The notes beneath the pieces were generated by a model, which was not told the DNA's origin, did no database searches, and saw nothing but the letters and a program-made list of their open reading frames with translations. Below, in pieces: positions 31,190 to 39,098 of a DNA stretch of 39,098 nt. The position numbers and the translations under genes are program-made. This DNA comes from JAAZBG01 sp964390065 (GTDB taxonomy: Bacteria > Fibrobacterota > Chitinivibrionia > Chitinivibrionales > Chitinispirillaceae): the NCBI GenBank assembly GCA_964390065.1, contig CAYMGX010000025.1:1-39098 (forward strand), in the 5' to 3' direction. Numbering within the stretch: position 1 is the first letter of the stretch; every line of letters begins with the position of its first letter.

Positions 31190-31657
31190 AGTTCGTTTCT
31201 GCAATTTAATGAACTGGTTAGTTACAATTCTAACAGAGCCAGATCCCATCGGGATCAAATAGTTACAGAATGCATTATAACAATCAAAACAGGCCGGGTC
31301 CCATAAGGGCCAAATAATTATAGCACATCATGCCAAAACAGATTTAAGATGTTAGAGTTCATGCTGTCTTTCCGGATATACCAGCAAAAACCACTTAACT
31401 GCTTATAATAATTTTAAAATAATATCTTCCACGATCATTTTTTATTTATAAAAAGTACCCTTGCGCCGGTGATGATTTTCTTTAAACGGTATTTTACCAG
31501 TCACTATACTCATCTCATCATAACCGGTACTTCGTTCCCAGATTACTTTTTTACCAGGAATCCATCAAGGTGCCTAATGCATGCAAATTTTTCAGGAATA
31601 ATCCGTTTATTTCTTATTATTAGCAATGGTATAATTATACAATCATAAGGAATCAAA
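31190..31657. other. Intergenic region with paired hairpin repeats
   Basis: A 42-base unit at 31224-31265 (containing GATCCC-ATC-GGGATC) recurs imperfectly at 31280-31320 (containing GGGTCCCATAAGGGCC), in the leader of the barrel protein. Both end in CAAATA-x-TTA. No gene is seen from 31321 to 31657. Confidence 0.5.
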
Positions 31658-32155
31658 ATGACTGTTGAAAACGAGATTGTAAAAACAGACAGAAACTATC
31701 GAAGAAAACTTTTTACCGGATACCTGATTGTACTTATAACGGGCATTTTAATCTGGAATTTTATTCGTCCACCATTTCTAAACTTTATTGAAAACTTACC
31801 TAATAAAGAACGAGTCGAAATAAAAGAATTAATTGTCCACTTGTTTTTATTTTCATTTATTCCGGTTGCAATTTATTTAATAACCGTTGGCCGCAAAATA
31901 TGCAAATATAATGCGATACCATACCCTGGAATGAAAGTTATACGGGATACTGTTGTCATTACAGGCAGGAAAGCAAAACATCAGGGTAAAGGTTTGATAA
32001 TTTTAGGAATAGCGGTCATTATACTACTTATAACCAGCATGATTTCCACTCATTTGATTATTCTGCGTTTCAAGCATTCTAAATTGTACCGCCCTTTTTT
32101 TATTGAAGTTCAATTTAACCCGGAATATCCAATTAAATACTGTAAACCCTGCTGA
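31658..32155 (+). CDS. Small hypothetical membrane protein
   Basis: 165 aa with AAGGAA before the ATG. Three hydrophobic stretches are visible: about residues 16-37 (GYLIVLITGILIWNFI), 60-78 (FLFSFIPVAIYLITV) and 113-135 (GLIILGIAVIILLITSMIS). The protein is basic at the N-terminus and between segments. It looks like an inner-membrane protein; no family recognised. It stands alone between the barrel gene and GH12. AAACCCTG and CAGGGTTT around the stop codon (32144-32176) form an 8-pair stem without a U-run. Confidence 0.7.
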   Translation: MTVENEIVKTDRNYRRKLFTGYLIVLITGILIWNFIRPPFLNFIENLPNKERVEIKELIVHLFLFSFIPVAIYLITVGRKICKYNAIPYPGMKVIRDTVVITGRKAKHQGKGLIILGIAVIILLITSMISTHLIILRFKHSKLYRPFFIEVQFNPEYPIKYCKPC

Positions 32156-32234
32156 CCTATTGGACAATCAGGGTTTAAAAGATGTTTACCTGTAGTGAAT
32201 ATCAGCAGGATCGACTCCAGCGCAAAACAAAATA

Positions 32235-33026
32235 TTATTCAACCTTGACATCATATTTTTTAATTACAGCCGAACCTGTACCATCCCTGACTTCATTACC
32301 CAGTTCAAGATTTGCAATATAGTTATCTTTTGTTAATATCTTTTTACTGATAAGATAGTCGATAAAAAGATGAACGTTGAGAGTACCCTGTAAAAATGGT
32401 TTTCTTGCAACAATTGCTGTGTATGTCCATTTGTTGGAATTTACACCGGATTCATCACCATGATTGCTTTTATGGTAAACATCATAAACGATACCGTCAG
32501 CCTTGAATTTACCAACGTATCTCGCCCAGGTCCATGAATCGCCCGTTTTATTGTAATTCCAGATCATGATTTCCTGAGAAATATTTTCCTTTTTGCTGGG
32601 AAGCGCGGATAGTGCCCAGAACTCAAATGCCATATTGCATTTCCCTTTTGTCTGCAATTCGATATCAAAATCAACAGTCAGTTTTTTACTGCCGGCCAGA
32701 AAAGGAAATTCCGGATTGAGATTTGGATCTTCATTCCACGGAGAATCTCCATTCATCACTTCGGGATAGGAAAGAACCACATTCTTATCACCCTTCCAGT
32801 TCCACTTCCATCCGAAAAAATCATCACCTTTAATAATTGACTGAGTATAATCACCCGTCCTCGCGTCCTTGTTCCAGACATTGTTAACAACCCTGTGCTG
32901 GTCATTTACAATAAATGATTCCCAGTCGTTAGAATACTCGGAAACCTCAGCACCCGAAATTGACTTAGATAGCAGAACGGCAACAGATGCGGCAACTATT
33001 CTGATTAAATAATAATTTCTCTTCAC
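32235..33026 (-). CDS. Secreted glycoside hydrolase family 12 (endoglucanase or xyloglucanase)
   Basis: 263 aa from GTG 33026, chosen because AAGGAGA lies just upstream; the frame extends to 33071 without support. A signal peptide (MKRNYYLIRIVAASVAVLLS...GA) is followed by one GH12 jelly-roll domain with VVNNVWN, WKWNWKG, LSYPEV, FEFWAL, QEIMIWNY (nucleophile Glu152) and LELGNEVRDGTG (acid/base Glu245). These enzymes cut beta-1,4-glucan chains or xyloglucan. No binding module or sorting domain is present. It is downstream of the minor-pilin operon but separated by a long hairpin. Confidence 0.9.
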   Translation of the reverse strand: MKRNYYLIRIVAASVAVLLSKSISGAEVSEYSNDWESFIVNDQHRVVNNVWNKDARTGDYTQSIIKGDDFFGWKWNWKGDKNVVLSYPEVMNGDSPWNEDPNLNPEFPFLAGSKKLTVDFDIELQTKGKCNMAFEFWALSALPSKKENISQEIMIWNYNKTGDSWTWARYVGKFKADGIVYDVYHKSNHGDESGVNSNKWTYTAIVARKPFLQGTLNVHLFIDYLISKKILTKDNYIANLELGNEVRDGTGSAVIKKYDVKVE

Positions 33027-33202
33027 AATATCTCCTTTTTGGCAGCATATTCTAAATAGTTTACAGTGCAATAATATACTCTATAGCATCAATACATTTA
33101 CCAGCTTCTTGCAAAAAACAGCTGACAAGCCGTTTGTAAATATTTACTGTGGTTAAAAATGTCACTATGGCTTATTAGTCCTTTAGTTGCATTCAGTAAA
33201 TA

Positions 33203-33256
33203 CAGACACTGTTATCACTGCATCTTCACAGGAAGATGTAGTGATAACAGTGTCTG
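33203..33256 (-). terminator. Long hairpin after the minor-pilin operon
   Basis: CAGACACTGTTATCACTG plus CATCTT pairs over 24 positions (one mismatch or G-U) with AAGATGTAGTGATAACAG plus TGTCTG across a CACAGG loop. It starts 9 bases after the pilX-like stop. There is no clear U-run on either strand, so it may be a 3'-end stabiliser or a rho-assisted terminator. Confidence 0.55.
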
Positions 33257-33264
33257 CGGAGTCA

Positions 33265-34929
33265 TCATAATTGCTGACTTAGCAGTCTCGGCCGGATTTT
33301 CAGGTCGACGAGTTTAAGTTCATGAGTGCTGGAGGTGGTGCTGTCAGTAGCATGTACCTCACAACTGCCTGCAGGCCAGGTGGCAAGTCCAATATCGACC
33401 AGTTCCTGGATCACACTCTCATCGTATGTGAGTTTTAGAATGTTTGAACCAGTCGATGGCCCGGTGAATTCGAAAGGATCATTACCACTGGACATTATGT
33501 GTACTGCACCAAGAAGTGTCTGATTATAGTTGTAGAATTTAACAGCTTCCCCACCATTTCCATCAACATAAAAATAACCGCGCAATGTTCCGGTCCATCC
33601 ACAAGGAGATATCTGAGAACCGTTTCCAATATAGAATATTGAAACACATCCCGGACCGGTTCCACTGTTATAAATATACCTGTTTTCCGGAGGGTTCCAG
33701 TATGACGCGGTGTTATGGAACAGCCAGATTACTTTGTAATTGAATGTTCCAGGGTTTGCGTCCCATTGAGGAGAACCGGTATTGGCATTGATGACAAGAT
33801 AGCCGTTCCAGAGTTTCGATGGGTTGTTCTGATAGTAGGTATTCATCTTTTCTGCAGTAAGCACTGCATAGCCGGTTCCGAAAACCTCTGTATAGGTTCG
33901 TATGTACGTGGAGGGAATTTTACTGATGTCTATTGTTACGCCGGTTTCGTTTCCAGGACAGATACCGACACGTGGCCCGATATCACTGATAGCCCCTCCA
34001 TTAGAGACCACTGTACTACCACTAACACGTGATGATGAGAAGGAACCTGAGTGCAGAAAAGTACAGCCCGATTGCATAGAAATCTGGGCAAACCCACTGG
34101 ATGTACTGTTCGAATAAACACTATCTCCATTAACTATCAGGTTCACATTAAGACCTGCATTCCTTTCAAAACCGGCTCTTCCAGTTACGGTGGATATACG
34201 ATTCTGGAATGTAACGCCAGACTGTAAATAGGCATTACCATTTACAAGTAATTTTTTCTGGATAGTGGTTAAACCCGATAGACTGGTACCGGTTTTCAGA
34301 TTGCCATTGATTGTTACATCATGGTTATCGTTTTGCATGTTAAAAGAACCGCCAAAATAAACATTCCCTGTGATGGTTGCCGGGAAGTTGAAACTTTCAC
34401 CATCCTTTGCAATGAATAAAACATACCTGCCTTTGAGAACGGTGGTTGTCTTCACCGGAGGAGCAACAACTTCGATTCCGTCAAGTTTATACAAAGCAGT
34501 AGCCTTTTTTTTAGCACCGAATTTCCCGTACCCTATGCCTTCAACAGAAAGTAGTGCTGAGGTACTATCAAAACTGATAATCTTCGTGCTGTAACTGGAT
34601 GTACCACTTCCGCTGTTGAGTTCATAACGTACTTCTGTTTCGGATGCTGCCACCGATGGGTTACAAATCCACTTGTACTTATTGTCCTTTGTAAATGCCT
34701 TCAGAATAGCAAGTGCCGTATCGGGATTGTTCATCATTTGTCCTTCACAGGCTTTCAGAGCGGCTTCTGCGGCCCTGGATGTTGATCGCATACTGGAATA
34801 ATTGAAGCCACCACCCATATCCTTGCGGGACAGGAAAAGCATTGCTGTTCCTGCCATAGTGATAATTAACAACACTACCAATGCATATACAACAGCAAAT
34901 CCCCGTTCGTCACTCTTCCTGTACATCAT
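33265..34929 (-). CDS. PilX-like pilus assembly protein with large surface domain
   Basis: 554 aa. The N-terminus ERGFAVVYALVVLLIITMAGTAMLFLSRKD is a PilX-type transmembrane helix (G|F after a basic leader), followed by RSTSRAAEAALKACEGQM. From about residue 170 the chain is rich in short repeats such as ITGNVYFGGSF, VTINGNLKTG and LLVNGNAYLQSG, suggesting a beta-helix or polymer-forming repeat; the end has Cys residues. It is likely a minor pilin whose bulky tip is exposed, perhaps for substrate adhesion in a fibre-degrading cell (inference). Last gene of the four-gene pilin operon; GGAGAA precedes ATG 34929. Confidence 0.82.
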   Translation of the reverse strand: MMYRKSDERGFAVVYALVVLLIITMAGTAMLFLSRKDMGGGFNYSSMRSTSRAAEAALKACEGQMMNNPDTALAILKAFTKDNKYKWICNPSVAASETEVRYELNSGSGTSSYSTKIISFDSTSALLSVEGIGYGKFGAKKKATALYKLDGIEVVAPPVKTTTVLKGRYVLFIAKDGESFNFPATITGNVYFGGSFNMQNDNHDVTINGNLKTGTSLSGLTTIQKKLLVNGNAYLQSGVTFQNRISTVTGRAGFERNAGLNVNLIVNGDSVYSNSTSSGFAQISMQSGCTFLHSGSFSSSRVSGSTVVSNGGAISDIGPRVGICPGNETGVTIDISKIPSTYIRTYTEVFGTGYAVLTAEKMNTYYQNNPSKLWNGYLVINANTGSPQWDANPGTFNYKVIWLFHNTASYWNPPENRYIYNSGTGPGCVSIFYIGNGSQISPCGWTGTLRGYFYVDGNGGEAVKFYNYNQTLLGAVHIMSSGNDPFEFTGPSTGSNILKLTYDESVIQELVDIGLATWPAGSCEVHATDSTTSSTHELKLVDLKIRPRLLSQQL

Positions 34930-34949
34930 AGTTGTTTTCTCCGCTTGTA

Positions 34950-36098
34950 TTAAAACAGCCCATTATTTGGTACTTCAATAATTTCTGTGTAATGCCTGCA
35001 AGTGTATCCTTCAGGTCTCTGCACCGATACATTGGCGATCTGTATACTGGAAGATTCCCTGTTTCCCGTTTTGCCGCTGGTTTGGGTCAGGATATGTATT
35101 TTAATAGCGCGAACCAGTTTTTTATATGCTGTCGAATCCGGACTACCTTCCGTAAACCTGTTTACCCAGGTGTAGCAGGAGTCTTGGGCTGTTCTCGCTA
35201 CAACAGCATTGATGTTGAGTACTCCGGCACCACTTGCGCCATAACGTAATCGCATATCAGCCGTGCCAGAAACTGAATCGTTAACTAGTATCACCTGAGT
35301 ACCGGTTACCGGTTTGAATTTTTCATATCCATACACTGATGTACCGTCTGCGAACTCAAATCGCAATGAGTCAAGTTTATCAGGAAATCCTCCGGACGAC
35401 GAGATCTGAAAGAGTATTGAATACTTTCGGTTTTTTACAACCGGTTTCTGGCTGACATATTTGATATATCCTTTTGCTGCAGCGGTGAATGAAAGCGCAA
35501 GCGGGGAATTCAGCGATTTGGCTGGTGATGTGCCACTTTCATTAACAAGTGTCCAGTTACTACTATTTGTCAGGCTATCACTGAACAGGGTAGTACCTAT
35601 TCCGTAAATGCCATATTCAAACTGCAATGCCAGTATGTTTGTCGCAATAACACTGCTGGTACTATTTCCCGTGCTTTTAAGGACACGTTTAAGGTTTGTA
35701 TTTTCAAGATAATATGTAATAGTGTCAACACCGGCAGAATCACCGGTAGCACTAAGGCGCGCCATGAGTAGTGTCAGGGTGTCGCCATACGTGTCATTTT
35801 GCGATTCGGAATGTATAAATGATGACAGGTCTGTTGAACTGACAAATGTACCGGATGCGGTATCTTTTATAAGAGTATCACCCGCTGAACGGAAAAAGAT
35901 CTTCAGCCCTGTATTTCTAACCTCTCTTGTCATTAAACCGAGAATATCACGGGCGTCAGTCTGCTGCCGTATGAGCTGCTTCCCGGTACTGTAATTCTTA
36001 ATAAACGAGTTGAACTGTCGTCCGAGTAAAAGCGACACAATCGCAAACAATACCAGGTAAACTAAAAGTTCAATCAAGGTAACACCTTTTTGATTCAA
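34950..36098 (-). CDS. PilW-like minor pilin
   Basis: 382 aa. The prepilin motif is at the extreme N-terminus: MNQKG|VTLIELLVYLVLFAIVSLLLGRQFNSF, with Glu5 of the mature chain. Then RQQTDARDILGLMTREVRNTGLKIFF, typical of PilW. The remainder is a long beta-rich domain (about residues 75-370) that looks lectin- or jelly-roll-like but is not identified. The start is TTG at 36098, overlapping the upstream stop, with GGAG eight bases before it. Confidence 0.88.
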   Translation of the reverse strand: MNQKGVTLIELLVYLVLFAIVSLLLGRQFNSFIKNYSTGKQLIRQQTDARDILGLMTREVRNTGLKIFFRSAGDTLIKDTASGTFVSSTDLSSFIHSESQNDTYGDTLTLLMARLSATGDSAGVDTITYYLENTNLKRVLKSTGNSTSSVIATNILALQFEYGIYGIGTTLFSDSLTNSSNWTLVNESGTSPAKSLNSPLALSFTAAAKGYIKYVSQKPVVKNRKYSILFQISSSGGFPDKLDSLRFEFADGTSVYGYEKFKPVTGTQVILVNDSVSGTADMRLRYGASGAGVLNINAVVARTAQDSCYTWVNRFTEGSPDSTAYKKLVRAIKIHILTQTSGKTGNRESSSIQIANVSVQRPEGYTCRHYTEIIEVPNNGLF

Positions 36099-36457
36099 TT
36101 AATAGCTCCTGATAGAGTAACAGAACTGGTTTTACCGCCTACCAAGTAATAAACCGTAACACTTGCACGTTTGATCGTGTTAACGGCATCGATTGTCCAC
36201 GTGCGGCTTAAAGTGATATCGTCAATGGAAATCGTTTCAGGACTTGATGATGCAACAGGAAACGCCTTTGTTGACAAATCAAAAATTTTTTCTTCAGCAG
36301 CAAGATAAGCGATATCTTTGGCCCTGGTGTCGCTCATTATATTAAGAGAGCTACGTGAAAAGCTTATTGTCAGTGCAGTAATAATCGTAATAATTACCAG
36401 GGTAATAAGTATTTCAACAATCGATGAGCCGGTACTGCACTTTAAAGAGTTTTCCAT
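36095..36457 (-). CDS. PilV-like minor pilin
   Basis: 120 aa from ATG 36457 (MENSLKCSTGSSIVEILITLVIITIITAL); a longer frame to 36478 has no better ribosome site. The cleavage motif is G|SSIVEIL with Glu5, followed by the hydrophobic helix. AKDIAYLAAEEKIFDL resembles PilV. It overlaps the end of the fimT-like gene by 16 bases and the start of the pilW-like gene by four. Confidence 0.82.
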   Translation of the reverse strand: MENSLKCSTGSSIVEILITLVIITIITALTISFSRSSLNIMSDTRAKDIAYLAAEEKIFDLSTKAFPVASSSPETISIDDITLSRTWTIDAVNTIKRASVTVYYLVGGKTSSVTLSGAIN

Positions 36458-37017
36458 GATTTGGTCGTCCCAATCCATTTTTTGAGTTCTATCGATTCAA
36501 TTCCACTGTTAATGCCTATGAAATAATAGTTGTCTTTTAGCCGGGGATTATATAGATAAATGCCACCCCGACAGTACTCCCCGCGAGAATTGGGAACGAC
36601 TTTAATCGAGTCCATCCATTCCCCTTGCACTCCGTTTACTATTACAGGATTAGCATCCTTCCACCAACCGTCATCATACGGCTCTGCCAGATTGTTATCA
36701 ATACGTCCGATTACCACCGGAGCCTTGATTTGATACACTGTGAGATGCTGGTATTTAAGGTTTTCATCCTGGGAAGTATCGACACTAACCGTACATTGCA
36801 TTGCAGTTGTGTTGAATTTGACCCGAACCAGGCCATCATATTTGAAACATAGTGAGCGCATGCTGCGCAGTTCGATATACAGATTGTTAGCTTCTTTTTC
36901 AAGTTCATTACCGGCCACGATGCTCTCGTATTTTACAATAGAAAAAGCGGCTGTGATCCCGAGGATAGCAGTGACGATTGCAACTTCCAGAAGAGTGACC
37001 CCGTACTTGTTTCCCAT
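36442..37017 (-). CDS. FimT/GspH-like minor pseudopilin
   Basis: 191 aa beginning MGNKYG|VTLLEVAIVTAILGITAAFSIVKY, a class III/IV prepilin leader with Glu5. ANNLYIELRSMRSLCFKYDGLVRVKF is the usual FimT/GspH helix followed by a beta strand. The C-terminal half (GEWMDSIKVVPNSRGEYCRGGIYLYN) is a GspH-like beta domain. First gene of the operon, with GGTGAAG before the ATG. Minor pilins of this set prime type IV pilus or type II secretion assembly. Confidence 0.88.
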   Translation of the reverse strand: MGNKYGVTLLEVAIVTAILGITAAFSIVKYESIVAGNELEKEANNLYIELRSMRSLCFKYDGLVRVKFNTTAMQCTVSVDTSQDENLKYQHLTVYQIKAPVVIGRIDNNLAEPYDDGWWKDANPVIVNGVQGEWMDSIKVVPNSRGEYCRGGIYLYNPRLKDNYYFIGINSGIESIELKKWIGTTKSWKTL

Positions 37018-37377
37018 TGCTTCACCTTATATAACTGACATTCTTTTGATTTTATGGGTATTTAGGGAAAAATTCAATAGGACAATTCATGATGGTTTAT
37101 AACATATTGAAATGTAACTTATTAGTATTTCACATTTTTTAATAACAGAAAGTCCTGCCACTTGAAATCATCATTCTTTTCCAGGGAACAGAAGTGTAAA
37201 CAATATCTGCGACAGTGATCTTTTGTCCCGGGAAAATGCACCAATAATGAAATACTTACCATTTAAGCTATGTTATCGTTTATTTTACGATGGTAAATTG
37301 GGGACATTCACTTATTACAACAATCATTCATTCTATCAGAATTGTAGATAGGATGCATATAAGGAGGGGAGCTTATA
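37018..37377. other. Divergent promoter region between minor pilins and GH8
   Basis: 360 AT-rich bases between the divergent fimT-like and GH8 genes. No gene is visible. A strong AAGGAGGGG ribosome site lies just before the GH8 ATG. I could not assign promoters with confidence. Confidence 0.5.
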
Positions 37378-39098
37378 ATGCAAATTAAAAAATTTGTCGT
37401 TATGCTTACTTTGGGAGCTGCGCTTACTACATCTGCGCAGGAGATCAATCTGGGTGGAACAGTAAAAGACGCCACCGGAGCTGCGATTGAGAATGCAATC
37501 GTTACACTCGCATCCAATACATCACTGAAAGATACCACTGATGCACAGGGTAAATTTCTAATTTCCACAGCCACAGCAGTACGCGGTGGATTCAAAGCTG
37601 GAATTTCCAGCAATGTTTTCAGTAATATAGGATTTAAAGGAACCACACTCAGGTTTTCCACTATTGTGCCGGCGGGAAGTGGTATAGTTACACTTTTTTC
37701 CGGAAGTGGAAAAAGAGTATTTGCTATTTCTCTTGGTAAGATGGAGCCTGGGGTACAGACCTGTGTAATTCCTCAACTTGCTCCCGGATTATATCTGATG
37801 GATATTTCTGTCGACAACAACACTATCACACGCAGACTGGTAAATACAGGTAAAGAAATCATAGTGGATGAACAGATCTCCGGTTCTGCAACTACCTCGC
37901 GGATCAAGCAGGGTGCATTAGCAGCATTACCCGACACGCTGATGGTCAAAAAAGGGGGGTTCGTTACTGCAAAGCACCAGGTTGACACATATGAAAAGTC
38001 TGATATCACCATTACCATGACTGCTGAAGTCATCGCTGATAAGGATAACCTTTTTGGATCCATTCTCGGTAAAACAGAAGCGGAAATTGATGCAAAGCTT
38101 GATGAAGCGTTTCAGCAATTGTTTTATGGCGATCCAAACAACGAAGCGATCTACTATCCAAGCGGTTCAGAAGCTTACATATTTGACGTGGCCAGTGGAG
38201 ATGTTCGTTCGGAAGGTATGTCGTATGGCATGATGATCGCTGCACAGCTTGATAAAAAATCAGAATTCGATAAAATCTGGTCATGGACAAAACGGGTAAT
38301 GGGAAGTGGCCAGGCAAAAACATTCGGTTGGAAGGCTAGTACTGGCGGACAGCTCCAAGATCCGGGTTCAGCACCTGATGGTGAAGAATATATTGCAGCA
38401 GCGCTTATTATTGCAGGAAAACGCTGGAACAACAGCAATTATACAACAGAAGCTAAAAGTGTTTGCGGTGCTATGAAGTCATTTTTCAATAACGGGATTA
38501 TCAAGTTTGTCCCGAGTGCCAATTATAATGACCCATCATACATATTACCAGCCTTCTATGAGGTATTCGCAGAAGTCGATAACGGAAACCAGGCCTTCTG
38601 GAAGGATGCCGCAACCAAAGGACGCAGCTTTTTCCAGAAAGTCTGCCACCCGACAACAATGTTAGGACCATATCTGGCAAATTTTGATGGTAGTCAATAC
38701 ACCCAGACCGTTAACAATACACCTGGAAATATCTACCGGGATGACTGCTGGCGTATTTGTCTTAACATCATGATGGATTGGCGTTTTTACAAAGCAGATG
38801 CGTGGCAGCAAACAACATTTGCTCCGAAGCATGCAGCTTTCATGAAAAGCAAACACAAAGTCAGATATCCTGAAAAAATGAATCTTGACGGATCAATTTA
38901 TGGTGGCGCTGACCATCCTGAGCCCTGCAAAGGCCTCGTCGCTCCGCTTGGTATGCTTGCGGTCGCTGTCCCAGACGACGAAAATGCCCAGTTTTTTGTA
39001 CAAACACTTTGGGATATGGAAATTCCATCCGGTCAGTATCGTTATTATGATGGTCTGCTGTACATGATGTCTATGATACATGCAAGTGGAAGATTCAC
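37378..39098 (+). CDS. Secreted glycoside hydrolase family 8, multidomain, cut by window edge
   Basis: 573 codons are visible, with the 3' end missing. A signal peptide (MQIKKFVVMLTLGAALTTSAQ) is followed by a carboxypeptidase-regulatory-like/CnaB-type domain (about residues 23-60, VKDATGAAIENAIVTLASN) and a segment that resembles a type 9 secretion C-terminal sorting domain (about 80-135, LFSGSGKRVFAIS...LAPGLYLMDISV) although it is internal. From about residue 200 comes the GH8 catalytic domain: acid Glu279 in RSEGMSYGMM, Asp334 in APDGEEY and a probable base Asp455/456 in YRDDCWR, spaced as in reducing-end xylose-releasing exo-oligoxylanase. It is likely a xylan/xylo-oligosaccharide enzyme, though some GH8 members act on glucans. 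AAGGAGG precedes the ATG. Confidence 0.93.
   Translation, partial: MQIKKFVVMLTLGAALTTSAQEINLGGTVKDATGAAIENAIVTLASNTSLKDTTDAQGKFLISTATAVRGGFKAGISSNVFSNIGFKGTTLRFSTIVPAGSGIVTLFSGSGKRVFAISLGKMEPGVQTCVIPQLAPGLYLMDISVDNNTITRRLVNTGKEIIVDEQISGSATTSRIKQGALAALPDTLMVKKGGFVTAKHQVDTYEKSDITITMTAEVIADKDNLFGSILGKTEAEIDAKLDEAFQQLFYGDPNNEAIYYPSGSEAYIFDVASGDVRSEGMSYGMMIAAQLDKKSEFDKIWSWTKRVMGSGQAKTFGWKASTGGQLQDPGSAPDGEEYIAAALIIAGKRWNNSNYTTEAKSVCGAMKSFFNNGIIKFVPSANYNDPSYILPAFYEVFAEVDNGNQAFWKDAATKGRSFFQKVCHPTTMLGPYLANFDGSQYTQTVNNTPGNIYRDDCWRICLNIMMDWRFYKADAWQQTTFAPKHAAFMKSKHKVRYPEKMNLDGSIYGGADHPEPCKGLVAPLGMLAVAVPDDENAQFFVQTLWDMEIPSGQYRYYDGLLYMMSMIHASGRF

Noticed and set aside
32144..32176. Terminator after the small membrane protein
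   Set aside because: An 8-pair stem exists (AAACCCTG/CAGGGTTT), but the loop is long, it overlaps the stop and is followed by A residues on the plus strand.

Overview
The window reads as a chromosomal piece of an anaerobic, Gram-negative-type, AT-rich bacterium, probably from a draft or metagenome assembly: there are two 100-N gaps, at 15027-15126 and 28232-28331. An oxygen-sensitive, NAD-linked, molybdenum/tungsten formate dehydrogenase with Rex control, plant-polymer hydrolases (GH12, GH8), minor type IV pilins and an outer-membrane barrel all fit a fibre-degrading anaerobe such as the Fibrobacterota/Chitinivibrionia group. That lineage is an inference from gene content only.

Region 1 (1-436) is the N-terminal part of an AAA ATPase that runs off the left edge. 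Region 2 (909-19273, all on the minus strand) is a continuous formate dehydrogenase and molybdenum island. In transcription order it holds modA, a tandem-Mop protein, modB, modC, rex, an OxlT-like MFS transporter (interrupted by a gap), the NuoE/NuoF/FdhA formate dehydrogenase, a rubrerythrin-like protein, a MobB-like P-loop protein, fdhD, a 64-residue Cys-rich protein, an HTH-only modE, a mobA with an extra N-terminal domain, moeA, a short moaA, moaC, a MOSC protein, mogA and a 461-residue unknown. Molybdate uptake, cofactor synthesis, enzyme maturation, the enzyme itself, a possible formate carrier and the redox regulator therefore lie together. moaD, moaE and moeB are absent from the window.

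Region 3 (20085-28048, plus strand) is carA-carB-pyrG-purF, a nucleotide and glutamine-amidotransferase operon. It has a good sigma70-like promoter, a leader with an intrinsic terminator and an 11-codon ORF running into that terminator, and a strong terminator after purF. The leader looks like a transcription attenuator.

Region 4 (28103-39098) is accessory. It contains a decayed Rpn/PD-(D/E)XK transposase-type remnant with a collapsed 12-bp repeat, a class C beta-lactamase-fold hydrolase, an outer-membrane barrel protein, a small membrane protein, a secreted GH12 glucanase, a four-gene minor-pilin operon and, divergent from it, a secreted multidomain GH8 enzyme cut by the right edge. GC-rich palindromic repeats of two families are scattered through intergenic DNA (736-781, 7234-7304, 8942-9063, 19783-19894).

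The best leads for new biology are the 64-residue protein ending in a CxCxxxC tail, whose CQLTC motif recurs in the unexplained N-terminal domain of the MobA fusion; the split ModE/Mop regulator-sensor pair; the shortened MoaA; the 461-residue unknown; and the carA leader.
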